DNA of 32,634 nt from Nitrosomonadales bacterium. Its GTDB lineage: Bacteria; Pseudomonadota; Gammaproteobacteria; Burkholderiales; Sulfuricellaceae. How positions within the stretch are numbered: the first letter of the stretch is position 1; every line of letters begins with the position of its first letter. The notes under the pieces were generated by a model, which did no database searches, was not told the origin of the DNA, and saw only the letters and a list, made by a program, of their open reading frames with translations. Position numbers and translations under genes: made by a program. Shown here in pieces: positions 16,237 to 25,463 of the stretch. The stretch covers positions 1-32,634 of the forward strand of contig PQAG01000116.1 of NCBI GenBank assembly GCA_003104895.1, given 5' to 3'.

Positions 16237-16989
16237 ATGTCGTTTCTGACCGTACTGTTTGCGTGCATGTTTTATGCCGCCGCCGCAATGCTGGTGGTCG
16301 GGCTGATCATTAAAATCCGCTGCTATGCCCGCACGCCAGCACCTTTGAAGATTCCTACCACGCCAGCACCCACAACCTTCATCGGTGTGAGGCTCCGCAT
16401 GCTGCGCGAGGTAACCATGTTTGAAAGCCTGTTCAAATCCAACAAGTGGATTTGGCTATTTGGCTTTATGTTCCATGTGTCGCTGTTGCTGGTGACTCTG
16501 CGCCATCTGCGCTACTTTACTGAACCGGTTTGGTTCTGGGTGGATATGGTACAGCCGTTCGGGATTTACGCCGGATTCGCCATGGTTGCCGGCCTGAGCG
16601 GATTGTGGGCGCGCCGCTTTCTGGTCGATCGGGTGCGTTATATCTCGACGCCATCGGATCACCTGATGCTGGCACTCCTTGTTGCCATCGGGCTTACCGG
16701 GCTCGGCATGAAATTCGTCGCCCATACCGACATTGTTGCCGTCAAGGCTTTCATTCTCGGCCTGATGGTGTTTGACCTGCAGCCCATGCCGGCCGATCCG
16801 GTGCTGCTGGTACATCTCACACTTGTAGCCGTGCTGATGGCAATTTTTCCGATCAGCAAGCTGTTGCATGCGCCAGGCATATTTTTCAGCCCGACCCGCA
16901 ATCAGATCGATGATTCTCGTGATCGCCGCCATCTGTCTCCCTGGGCGGCCAAACTTGAATCCGGTGCGCAGACAAGCCCTGATGCGTAG
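16237..16989 (+). CDS. dsrM: DsrM, membrane cytochrome b-type subunit (NarI-like)
   Basis: ORF 16204..16989; start chosen at 16237 from AGGGG-6 nt-ATG; transmembrane NarI-like sequence 'WLFGFMFHVSLLLVTLRHLRYF', 'GYAGFAMVAGLSGLWARR'-like segments; position upstream of dsrK. Confidence 0.92.
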   Translation: MSFLTVLFACMFYAAAAMLVVGLIIKIRCYARTPAPLKIPTTPAPTTFIGVRLRMLREVTMFESLFKSNKWIWLFGFMFHVSLLLVTLRHLRYFTEPVWFWVDMVQPFGIYAGFAMVAGLSGLWARRFLVDRVRYISTPSDHLMLALLVAIGLTGLGMKFVAHTDIVAVKAFILGLMVFDLQPMPADPVLLVHLTLVAVLMAIFPISKLLHAPGIFFSPTRNQIDDSRDRRHLSPWAAKLESGAQTSPDA

Positions 16990-17051
16990 CATATTTTTGG
17001 CGCAAATCTGTAAAAGTTACTGGCGTAAATTAAAAGTTAGCAGGAGGAATA

Positions 17052-18617
17052 GTGGCTGCTCCACAATTTGAGGTACCCAAGCTCACGGGATATATCGACG
17101 TCCCGGCGATCAAGCCGGGCGCATCTGCGCATGTTAAGTCGTTCCCGGCTGCCGCGCCTATTCAGGAAGCGATTGGGTTCCCCGGTCAACTGGTTGATGA
17201 TTGGCACGACAAGGCAATCGCAAAGATGGGCGACCTGCTGGGCAGATACCGTTCGTTGCAGGTCTTCATGGATGCCTGCGTGCATTGCGGCGCCTGTACC
17301 GACAAGTGCCACTACTTCATCGGTACGGCTGATCCAAAAAACATGCCGGTAGCACGCCAGGAATTGATGCGCAAGGTTTATCGCCGTCATTTCACTTTTG
17401 CAGGCAAGTATTTTCCCTCGCTGGTGGGTGCTATTGATCTGACCAAGGAAGTGCTGGACGACTGGTACAGCTATTACTACCAGTGTTCCGAGTGCCGCCG
17501 CTGCTCGGTTTATTGTCCCTATGGCATTGATACCGCAGAAGTCACCATGGCCGGGCGCGAAATTCTGGATACCGTTGGCATTGGCCAGAAGTACACCAAT
17601 GAGATCATGGGCAAGTTGCATCGCATCGGCAATAACCTGGGTCTGCCCGGGCCGGCGCTGGAAGACACGCTGCAGGGGCTGGAAGAGGATATTTTCGACG
17701 CGACCGGCGTGCCAGTAAAGCTGCCGCTTGACCTCGAAGGTGCCGAGATCATGCTGGTGACTCCGTCAGCGGACTTCTTCTCAGAGCCGCACGTGGAAAG
17801 CCTGATCGGCTACGCCAAGGTGTTCCATGCCGCCGGTGTCAAGTGGACGCTAAGCTCGAAGGCGTCTGAGGCCGGCAATTTTGGCATGTTCATCGGCAGC
17901 TATGAAAACATGCGCCGTGCCGCGATGCGGATTCGCGATGCGGCGCTGGATCTGGGTGTGAAGCGCATTGTCGTGGGGGAATGCGGCCATGCATGGCGCG
18001 TTGCCTATAGCTTCTGGAATACGCTGACCGGCGTCGGCCATGGCGGCAATGATCCGTTTGCACGGCAATTGCAGCAGCAGCTCGACCCGAATTATCCGGC
18101 ACCGCAGCATATCTGCGAATATACGCATGACCTGATCCAGCAGGGCAAACTGAAATTCGACAAGTCGCTCAACGATCATCGCGTGATCACATTCCACGAT
18201 TCCTGCAACGTGGCGCGCGGCTCGCGCATGGGTGACATTCCGGGAGGACAGTTCACCATCCCGCGCGACATTATCAGGGCAGTAGCCAGCAACTTCCACG
18301 ATATGCAGGAAGGCACTATTCATGAAGCCACCTTCTGCTGTGGCGGTGGTGGCGGGCTACTGACTGACGACCTGATGGAAGTTCGCGTCAAGGGTGCGTT
18401 GCCGCGGATGGAAGCCCTCAATAACGTGGTGCAGGAGAAGCAGGTCAACTTCCTTGCCCTGATCTGCGCGATCTGCAAGGCACAGTTCACCAAGGTGGTC
18501 CCGTATTACGGTTTTGACATGAGCATGGTGGGTGGCGTGCACCAGCTTGTGTCAACAGCAATCCAGCTCGAAGTGCCGGAAGACGCTGGCGAAGAAACTG
18601 AAGCAACAGACGATTAG
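17052..18617 (+). CDS. dsrK: DsrK, HdrD-like Fe-S protein (GTG start)
   Basis: 521 aa; 'CVHCGACTDKCHYF', 'CSECRRCSVYCPYG', CCG domain 'HDSCNVARGSRMG', 'ATFCCGGGGGLL'; AGGAGG-like RBS before the GTG. Confidence 0.95.
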   Translation: MAAPQFEVPKLTGYIDVPAIKPGASAHVKSFPAAAPIQEAIGFPGQLVDDWHDKAIAKMGDLLGRYRSLQVFMDACVHCGACTDKCHYFIGTADPKNMPVARQELMRKVYRRHFTFAGKYFPSLVGAIDLTKEVLDDWYSYYYQCSECRRCSVYCPYGIDTAEVTMAGREILDTVGIGQKYTNEIMGKLHRIGNNLGLPGPALEDTLQGLEEDIFDATGVPVKLPLDLEGAEIMLVTPSADFFSEPHVESLIGYAKVFHAAGVKWTLSSKASEAGNFGMFIGSYENMRRAAMRIRDAALDLGVKRIVVGECGHAWRVAYSFWNTLTGVGHGGNDPFARQLQQQLDPNYPAPQHICEYTHDLIQQGKLKFDKSLNDHRVITFHDSCNVARGSRMGDIPGGQFTIPRDIIRAVASNFHDMQEGTIHEATFCCGGGGGLLTDDLMEVRVKGALPRMEALNNVVQEKQVNFLALICAICKAQFTKVVPYYGFDMSMVGGVHQLVSTAIQLEVPEDAGEETEATDD

Positions 18618-18686
18618 TAACCTAAAACACTGTCGGCGCATATATAAACGCCGCGGCCTGAAATTTGTAGATAGGAGATTGCATAC

Positions 18687-20693
18687 ATGTCAGCCTCATC
18701 CGAAGAAATGAAAAGCACCAACCTGACCTTCCGCCGCTTCAAGGACGGACAGAACAACAGTGACTGGCGTCAGCTGCAGGACAAAATTTTCCAGGCAGGC
18801 TGGACCCACAAATGCCCGGAATACGTCCTGTCCACCCCCCCCTGCCAGGGCAGCTGCCCAGCCGGCGAGGATATTCGCGGCTACCTCGACATCGCGCGCG
18901 GCGTGGAAAAGCCGCCCAAGGACAGCAACTGGCAAACTTACGCATTCCAGCGTATTACCCAGGCCAACCCTTTCCCCTCCGTGATGGGCCGAGTTTGCCC
19001 GGCTCCATGCGAAAGCGGCTGCAACCGCAATCAGGTTGATGACTTCGTGGGCATCAACTCGGTGGAACACTTCGTTGGTGATTATGCGATTGCCAACAAG
19101 CTGGCCCTGCCCCAGGCCGGTGCAAGCACCGGCAAGAAGGTCGCCCTGATCGGCGGCGGCCCTGCCTCCCTGTCCGCAGCCTACCAGTTGCGCCTGAAAG
19201 GCCACGCCTGCACCATTTTTGACGACCATGCCCAACTCGGCGGCATGATGCGCTACGGCATCCCCGGCTTCCGTACCCCGCGCAACGTGCTCGACGCGGA
19301 AATCCAGCGCATTCTGGATCTGGGCGTGGAAGTCAAACTCAATACCCGCATCGGCGTGGATGTCACGCTGGAACAGCTGGAAAAGGAATACGACGCGATT
19401 TTCCTCGGCATGGGCGCGCAATCCGGCCGCATGCTCCCGGTGCCCGGCTTCGATGCCGCCAACTGCGTGAACGCCATGGCCTTCCTGCGAGCCTTCAACG
19501 ATGGCCGCCTGCAGCACGTCGGCAAGCGCGTGGTGGTGATCGGCGGTGGCGACACCTCGATTGACGTTGCCACTGTTGCGCGCCGTCTTGGCAACATTAC
19601 AGTTGCGACTGAAAAAGATCGCCCCGAGCACATCATTGCCGGCCAGGTGGCGCATGATGTGGCAGCCGTATCCGCCCGCGAAGGCGCCGAGGTTATTCTG
19701 GTTTCCCGTGCCACCATCGACAAGATGAACGCCAACAAGCACGAAATCGAGCAGGCGCTGGCCGAAGGCATCGAAATCGTAGGCGGCGTGACCCCGATTT
19801 CCGTGGTCAAGGGCGCTGATGGCCGTGCCACCGCGCTGCGCGTTGCCGAATTCGAAGTGGTCAAGGGCGAAACCATCATCAAGGCCGGCACCGAGCGTGA
19901 TATCGCCGGCGATCTGATCGTTTCCGCAATCGGCCAGGCAGTGGACTTTACCGGCTTCGACGGTTTCGACAACGGCAAGGGCCTGATCAACGCCAACAAG
20001 AACTACGAAGTGCCGAACAAAAAAGGCTACTTCGTCGGTGGCGACGTGATCCGTCCGCACCTGCTGACCACCGCCATCGGCCATGGTTCCATCGCTGCCG
20101 AGAGCATCGACGTTTACCTCAAGGGCGAAGAGCAGGACAAGCGACCCAAGATCGACGTTCATCACTGGGATCTGGTGCGCAAGCTGATCGAAACCGAACA
20201 TGCCCCCGCGGAATTCAAGACCGCCGCCAAGGATGAAGTCATCAAGGCGGAAGGCTATGCCAAGGAAATCGATCTGGGCGTGCGCGGTACTTCCGCAGCC
20301 AAATTCGCGGTGCATAACTTTGAGGACCGTTCCGACAAGTATGTGATTCCTTCCAACGAGCTGTTCCTTGGCCACTTCCCATTCGTGCCGCGCAACAAGC
20401 GTGAACACATCACGCTGAATGCTGAACAGGCGTTGGGCCACTTCGAAGAGCGCCTGATGAAGCTCGACGACAAGCAGGTCGTGGCGGAAGCCAAGCGCTG
20501 CATGAGCTGCGGCCTGTGCTTCGAATGCGACAACTGCGTGGTGTACTGCCCGCAAACCGCCGTGTTCAAGGTCAAGCGCACCGATTCCACCACCGGCCGT
20601 TATGTCGATACCGACTACTCCAAGTGCATCGGCTGCCATATCTGCGCCGACGTGTGCCCGACCGGCTATATCAAAATGGGTATGGGTGATTAA
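18687..20693 (+). CDS. dsrL: DsrL, NAD(P)H-dependent FAD oxidoreductase
   Basis: 668 aa; GltD-like 'STPPCQGSCPAGEDIRGYL', 'KKVALIGGGPASLSAAYQLR', 'VVVIGGGDTSIDVATVARR', C-terminal ferredoxin clusters 'CMSCGLCFECDNCVVYCP' and 'CIGCHICADVCP'. Confidence 0.96.
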   Translation: MSASSEEMKSTNLTFRRFKDGQNNSDWRQLQDKIFQAGWTHKCPEYVLSTPPCQGSCPAGEDIRGYLDIARGVEKPPKDSNWQTYAFQRITQANPFPSVMGRVCPAPCESGCNRNQVDDFVGINSVEHFVGDYAIANKLALPQAGASTGKKVALIGGGPASLSAAYQLRLKGHACTIFDDHAQLGGMMRYGIPGFRTPRNVLDAEIQRILDLGVEVKLNTRIGVDVTLEQLEKEYDAIFLGMGAQSGRMLPVPGFDAANCVNAMAFLRAFNDGRLQHVGKRVVVIGGGDTSIDVATVARRLGNITVATEKDRPEHIIAGQVAHDVAAVSAREGAEVILVSRATIDKMNANKHEIEQALAEGIEIVGGVTPISVVKGADGRATALRVAEFEVVKGETIIKAGTERDIAGDLIVSAIGQAVDFTGFDGFDNGKGLINANKNYEVPNKKGYFVGGDVIRPHLLTTAIGHGSIAAESIDVYLKGEEQDKRPKIDVHHWDLVRKLIETEHAPAEFKTAAKDEVIKAEGYAKEIDLGVRGTSAAKFAVHNFEDRSDKYVIPSNELFLGHFPFVPRNKREHITLNAEQALGHFEERLMKLDDKQVVAEAKRCMSCGLCFECDNCVVYCPQTAVFKVKRTDSTTGRYVDTDYSKCIGCHICADVCPTGYIKMGMGD

Positions 20694-20696
20694 ACA

Positions 20697-21224
20697 ATGG
20701 TCAGCCTGGCAAAATTGCGCGAGATGCTGAACTGGCAGCGGGGGGCCGCGCTGGCCGCCCTGCTGGCGGTCGGCGCCTTCGCGGCGTCATCGGCGGGTGC
20801 ACATGAGGGGTCGGCAACGGGGCGCGTGACCAAGCCTGTTCATGCGGAGGCCTCGGGCGATAAGTGCGTGAGGGATACCGCGTACATGAAGCGGCACCAC
20901 ATGGACGAGCTCAAGCATCAGCGCAACGAAACCATGCGCAAAGGCATCCGTACCACAGAAATGAGCCTGCAGGGTTGCGTAAACTGTCACGCTGACAAGA
21001 AGACCAACAGCGTGCTGGGCAAGGAAGGGTTCTGCCAGAGCTGCCATGCTTATGCAGCGGTGAAGCTCGACTGCTTCGAATGCCATGCGAGCAAGCCCAA
21101 GGCAATTACGGCGCTTCATCCCATGGCTAGCCAAGGTGTAAAAGCAGGTTCCGAAGCTGATATGGCAGCGAAAATGCACCCTGGCTCTGTAGAACCCAAT
21201 ACCACAGGCGGGGCAAGTAAATGA
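20697..21224 (+). CDS. dsrJ: DsrJ, triheme periplasmic cytochrome c
   Basis: 175 aa with N-terminal signal and three CXXCH motifs: CVNCH, CQSCH, CFECH. Confidence 0.95.
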   Translation: MVSLAKLREMLNWQRGAALAALLAVGAFAASSAGAHEGSATGRVTKPVHAEASGDKCVRDTAYMKRHHMDELKHQRNETMRKGIRTTEMSLQGCVNCHADKKTNSVLGKEGFCQSCHAYAAVKLDCFECHASKPKAITALHPMASQGVKAGSEADMAAKMHPGSVEPNTTGGASK

Positions 21225-21982
21225 GTAACAATGTGGACAAAACCCCTGACAGCAAGTCACACGACAGCAGCCGCCGTCAGTTTATCGGTTACGGTGCTGC
21301 AGCCATGGCGGGGCTGGCGATTGCGCCCGGCATTACACTGTTCGATCTGGCCCATGGACGTGCGCCCGAAGAAGCAGCTTCCAGCAAAGTACGCTGGGGC
21401 ATGCTGATCGACAGCGGGAAGTGCGCAACCGGATGCAATGATTGTGTGTCGGCATGTGGCAAGGAAAATGGCTTCTCCGGCTCCAGAGAAACCGATTCAC
21501 AGTGGATTCGCAAAGTTGAAATCAAGGACCTGCGTAATGGGCAATCGCATAGCCTGCCCATGATGTGCCAGCATTGCGAGCATCCGCCTTGCGTCGATGT
21601 CTGTCCGACAGGGGCTTCCTTCAAGCGTGCCGACGGCATCGTGCTGGTGGATCGGCATATCTGCATCGGCTGCCGTTATTGCATGATGGCGTGCCCGTAC
21701 AAAGCCCGGTCTTTTGTGCATGAGGAGTTGCAGGATCAGAATCCGGACGTGCCACGCGGCAAGGGATGTGTTGAGGCTTGCACCCTTTGCGTGCACCGAG
21801 TTGACCGCGGCGGGCAACCCGCTTGTGCCGATGCCTGTTCTGCTGCCGGGCATAACGCGATCCTGTTTGGTGATCTGAACGATCCGAACAGCGAAATTTC
21901 CAAACGTGTTGCGACGCTTGCAACGACTCAGGTGCGTGGGGATCTGGGGCTTAATGTTGGCGTTCGTTATCAGGGAATCTAA
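21221..21982 (+). CDS. dsrO: DsrO, periplasmic ferredoxin-like Fe-S protein with Tat-like signal
   Basis: 253 aa; Tat-like 'SRRQFIGYGAAAMAGLAIAPG'; multiple cluster motifs 'CATGCNDCVSACGKENG', 'CQHCEHPPCVDVCP', 'CIGCRYCMMACPYKAR'. Confidence 0.95.
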   Translation: MSNNVDKTPDSKSHDSSRRQFIGYGAAAMAGLAIAPGITLFDLAHGRAPEEAASSKVRWGMLIDSGKCATGCNDCVSACGKENGFSGSRETDSQWIRKVEIKDLRNGQSHSLPMMCQHCEHPPCVDVCPTGASFKRADGIVLVDRHICIGCRYCMMACPYKARSFVHEELQDQNPDVPRGKGCVEACTLCVHRVDRGGQPACADACSAAGHNAILFGDLNDPNSEISKRVATLATTQVRGDLGLNVGVRYQGI

Positions 21983-21987
21983 GCGAC

Positions 21988-23190
21988 ATGAATATTGATG
22001 CATTTCGTAAAATTGAGGAGCGTGCGTTTTATGCGCTCGCCGCGTTGCTTGGTCTGGTAGTCCTGATCGGTCTGGGAGCTGCGCACTACATGGAGACTCA
22101 CGGCCACGTCGTGACCGGGATGACCAACCAGATTGTGTGGGGTTTGCCTCATGTCTTTGCGGTATTCATGATTGTGGCTGCGTCGGGCGTGCTCAATGTG
22201 GCCTCGATCGGCTCAGTGTTTGGCAAACCTGTCTACAAGGCACGCGCGCCGCTCTCTGCTCTGCTGGCAATTGCCTTGCTGGCAGGCGGGCTCACTGTGC
22301 TGATGCTTGATCTGGGGCGCCCGGACCGCTTGATCGTGGCAATGACGCATTTCAATTTCAAGTCGATTTTTGCGCTGAATGTGATCCTGTATACCGGATT
22401 TTTTGCCATCGTCGCGGCTTATATCTGGACTATGATGGATAGAAAAGTAAAAGGTTTTTCCAAGTATGCCGGTTTTTCCGCCTTCATCTGGCGTCTGGCA
22501 CTAACCACAGCAACCGGATCAATCTTCGGCTTCCTGGTGGCGCGGCAGGCATACAGTTCTGCAATTCTGGCCCCGATGTTCATCATCATGTCGTTTTCCT
22601 ACGGCTTGGCGGTGTTTATTGTGGTTCAGTCGTTCATGTATGCATGGAACGGTCTGACGCTGGATGAGGCTATTCTGCGCCGCATGAAGAATTTGCTTGC
22701 GACATTTGTGGGCGCGGTATTTTATTTCACCATCGTTTATCACATGACCAACCTGTATTTCGCAAAGCAGTGGGATTTCGAGCGTTTCATCCTGCTGGAT
22801 GGCGGCATTTTCACCACGCTGTTCTGGGTAGGCCAGATTGCAATCGGCACGCTGATCCCGCTGGCCATGCTGCTGCACCCGACTCTGGGCATTAACAGCA
22901 AGAGCGTGCTGTTTTCTGCCCTTCTGATCATTCTTGGCGGCTTCGCCCAGCTGTATGTGATCATCATTGGCGGCCAAGCCTTCCCGCTGAGTATTTTCCC
23001 CGGCATGCAGGAAACCAGCACCTTTTTTGATGGCGCGATTCACCACTACAATCCATCACTTCCGGAATTTCTGCTTGGTTTGGGCGGGATTGGTATTGCG
23101 CTGCTGATTACCACCATCGCGGTTCGGATTCTGCATTTCGTGCCACAGGATGATTTTCATCATGTCAGCAAGGATGCCCTGACAGACTAA
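21988..23190 (+). CDS. dsrP: DsrP, NrfD-like integral membrane quinone-interacting protein
   Basis: 400-aa polytopic membrane protein following dsrO; 'GLPHVFAVFMIVAASGVLNVASIGSVFGKPVYK', 'LDLGRPDRL'. Confidence 0.95.
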   Translation: MNIDAFRKIEERAFYALAALLGLVVLIGLGAAHYMETHGHVVTGMTNQIVWGLPHVFAVFMIVAASGVLNVASIGSVFGKPVYKARAPLSALLAIALLAGGLTVLMLDLGRPDRLIVAMTHFNFKSIFALNVILYTGFFAIVAAYIWTMMDRKVKGFSKYAGFSAFIWRLALTTATGSIFGFLVARQAYSSAILAPMFIIMSFSYGLAVFIVVQSFMYAWNGLTLDEAILRRMKNLLATFVGAVFYFTIVYHMTNLYFAKQWDFERFILLDGGIFTTLFWVGQIAIGTLIPLAMLLHPTLGINSKSVLFSALLIILGGFAQLYVIIIGGQAFPLSIFPGMQETSTFFDGAIHHYNPSLPEFLLGLGGIGIALLITTIAVRILHFVPQDDFHHVSKDALTD

Positions 23191-23211
23191 ATACGCCGAA
23201 CTTACAGCCCT

Positions 23212-23285
23212 ACCCGAAGCATGCCAAAGGCTGAGGCGCTATATGAATAGCCTCGATTTGCCGCTGGCAGCTTCGGGTTAATCTT
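23212..23285 (+). terminator. Large hairpin between dsrP and dsrN, possible (partial) intrinsic terminator
   Basis: ACCCGAAGC (23212-23220) pairs with GCTTCGGGT (23270-23278), nested GAGGC/GCCTC; followed by 'taatcttttc'. Confidence 0.6.
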
Positions 23286-23305
23286 TTCTGGACTCTGTTG
23301 CATCC

Positions 23306-24721
23306 ATGCCACGCTTGCTCATATCGGCGGCACACAAATCTTCCGGCAAAACCACGGTCAGTATCGGCCTGTGTTCCGCATTCACGCAGCGCGGCCTCAA
23401 AATCCAGCCTTTTAAAAAAGGGCCCGATTATATTGACCCGATGTGGTTAGGTGCGGCAACTGGCCGTCCATGCCGCAATCTTGATTTTTACCTTATGGGG
23501 CGCGACGAGATCGTGGCTTCGGTGAAACAGCACTCCGACGGCGCCGATCTGAGCCTGATCGAAGGCAACAAGGGGCTGTATGATGGGCTTGATCTCGATG
23601 GCAGCAACAGCAATGCTGCCCTGGCTGAATTGCTGCATGCTCCCGTGGTTCTGGTCATTGATGCGCGCGGGATGACACGGGGAATCGCTCCGCTGATACT
23701 TGGCTATCAGGCATTTGACCGGAATATCCGTATTGCCGGAGTGATTCTCAACAATCTCGGCGGGGCAAGGCACGAAGGCAAATTGAGGGCAGTGATTGAG
23801 CATTACACAGATGTGCCAGTGCTGGGCGCGGTTCACCATGATCCTCGTTTACAGATTACCGAACGCCATCTGGGATTGATGCCCAGTAACGAATCCACCG
23901 AAGCCCTGCAGCATATCCTTGAGATTGGCCAGGTGGTCGGCAGTCAGGTTGATCTGGATTCCCTGATCGGGATCGCGAATAGCGCCCCAGAACTGGAAGA
24001 AAGCAGGACCAAGCCTGACTTGATGCCAGGCTTGAATGCGTTCTCAGGGCCGAAGCTCCGGATAGGGGTGGCGAGGGACCAGGCTTTTGGTTTTTACTAT
24101 GCAGATGATCTGCAAGCCATGCGAGCGGCAGGTGCCGAAATCGTTAACATCGACACACTTCGTGATGAAAGATTGCCGGAACAGCTGGATGGTTTGTTCA
24201 TTGGCGGCGGTTTCCCCGAATTGTTCATGGACCAGATCGAGCAGAATTCCGGGCTGCGCCAGGATATCCATGATGCAATCGAATCCGGGTTGCCGGCTTA
24301 TGCTGAATGCGGAGGTTTGATGTATCTTGCGCGCAGTCTGTCGTGGGAGGGGAAAACCCGAAAAATGGCGGGCGTCATCCCGGGTGACGTGGTAATGCGC
24401 GGGAAGCCTGTGGGCCGCGGCTATGTTCGTGTGCGTTCAACCGGCCTGTGCCGGTGGCCGGGTGAAGAGGCAGGCAGGGAGTTGCTGGCGCATGAATTTC
24501 ACTATTCGAGCTTGGAAAATGTCCAGCCCGGCCTCAAATACGCATTTGAGGTCAAGCGTGGGTATGGCATTGATGGCAAACGGGACGGCATTGTTTACAA
24601 GAATCTGCTTGCCTGCTACACGCATTTTCGCTCACTCAGTGGCTACAATTGGGCGAAGCGCTTTGTTGACTTCGCCCAGGAAGTGAAAGCCCAGGGCAGG
24701 GTAAATTTGAGGAAAGATTAA
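23306..24721 (+). CDS. dsrN: DsrN, cobyrinic acid a,c-diamide synthase-like siroheme amidase
   Basis: 471 aa; 'LLISAAHKSSGKTTVSIGL', 'KKGPDYIDPMWLGAATGRPCRNLD', 'LFIGGGFPELF', 'PAYAECGGLMYL'. Confidence 0.95.
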   Translation: MPRLLISAAHKSSGKTTVSIGLCSAFTQRGLKIQPFKKGPDYIDPMWLGAATGRPCRNLDFYLMGRDEIVASVKQHSDGADLSLIEGNKGLYDGLDLDGSNSNAALAELLHAPVVLVIDARGMTRGIAPLILGYQAFDRNIRIAGVILNNLGGARHEGKLRAVIEHYTDVPVLGAVHHDPRLQITERHLGLMPSNESTEALQHILEIGQVVGSQVDLDSLIGIANSAPELEESRTKPDLMPGLNAFSGPKLRIGVARDQAFGFYYADDLQAMRAAGAEIVNIDTLRDERLPEQLDGLFIGGGFPELFMDQIEQNSGLRQDIHDAIESGLPAYAECGGLMYLARSLSWEGKTRKMAGVIPGDVVMRGKPVGRGYVRVRSTGLCRWPGEEAGRELLAHEFHYSSLENVQPGLKYAFEVKRGYGIDGKRDGIVYKNLLACYTHFRSLSGYNWAKRFVDFAQEVKAQGRVNLRKD

Positions 24722-24730
24722 TTCAAGGAG

Positions 24731-25096
24731 ATGGATATGGTAAAGGTAACCGCTGAAGCAGTAGCACAAATCCAGAATGCCGCCGCTCAGGCTGGCGCTG
24801 AAGGGATGGCGCTGAGAATTGCCGCGAAGCGGGATTTTGATGGCTCCCTCCAGTATGGCATGGGTTTCGATGAGCAGGCCGAAGGTGACATGCTGATTGA
24901 AACCGAAGGTCTCAAGGTGCTTGTGGCTACACAGAGCCAGCCGCTTCTTAGCGGCGCCGTGCTTGATTTTGTGGAAATGAGCCCTGGAAACTTCCAGTTC
25001 ATTTTCATTAATCCGCATGATACTGGCGGCACATCCTGCGGCAGTTCCAGCGGTGGAGGCGGTGGTTGTGGCGGCTGCGGAGGTGGTTGCCACTAA
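24731..25096 (+). CDS. dsrR: DsrR, A-type (IscA/HesB-like) scaffold homologue with a Cys/Gly-rich C-terminal tail
   Basis: 121 aa; HesB-like 'VTAEAVAQIQNAAAQAGAEGMALRIAAKRDFDGSLQYGMGFDEQAEGD'; tail 'TSCGSSSGGGGGCGGCGGGCH'; placed after dsrN. Confidence 0.85.
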   Translation: MDMVKVTAEAVAQIQNAAAQAGAEGMALRIAAKRDFDGSLQYGMGFDEQAEGDMLIETEGLKVLVATQSQPLLSGAVLDFVEMSPGNFQFIFINPHDTGGTSCGSSSGGGGGCGGCGGGCH

Positions 25097-25188
25097 AGCT
25101 GGCAAGTGATGGTGCCGCTTGAAACAGACATGGAGACGCGGTGCCGCCGGTTTATGCCGCCAGTCCGGGCGGGAGAGAAAAACGAGGC

Positions 25189-25389
25189 CTACTTTTCTGT
25201 GGAGCTCTGCTCCAGCGTCCGGGCATGTTCATCCAGCGTCTGCTCGACACCTTTAGCCTTGTCCAGGGCCTGACGCTCATTCTGGAACAGGGGGGCGGCG
25301 GGAGTTTGCGGCACAGGCGGCTGGTACGGCTTCTGTTCCTCGCCACAGGCGGCAAGGAACAGGCACAATAAAGGGGCGAAAGGTTTCAT
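25189..25389 (-). CDS. Small predicted lipoprotein
   Basis: Internal start 25389 in ORF 25189..25497: MKPFAPLLCLFLAACGEEQKPYQPPVPQTP...; lipobox LFLAAC. Confidence 0.65.
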   Translation of the reverse strand: MKPFAPLLCLFLAACGEEQKPYQPPVPQTPAAPLFQNERQALDKAKGVEQTLDEHARTLEQSSTEK

Positions 25390-25463
25390 GGCAAATGTCT
25401 GCGTTGTTGTAGTGCCCCGATTCTCTCCTGTCATGGCCCTTGAATCAAGAGCGTGGAGCTGCA

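Noticed and set aside
18634-18653. CGGCG/CGCCG mini-hairpin between dsrK and dsrL
   Set aside because: Only 5 bp with a 10-nt loop; too weak to distinguish from chance.
18696-20639. 647-aa minus-strand ORF antisense to dsrL
   Set aside because: Shadow ORF created by strongly C-ending codon usage in dsrL; low-complexity Gly/Ala/His-rich translation with no recognisable domain.
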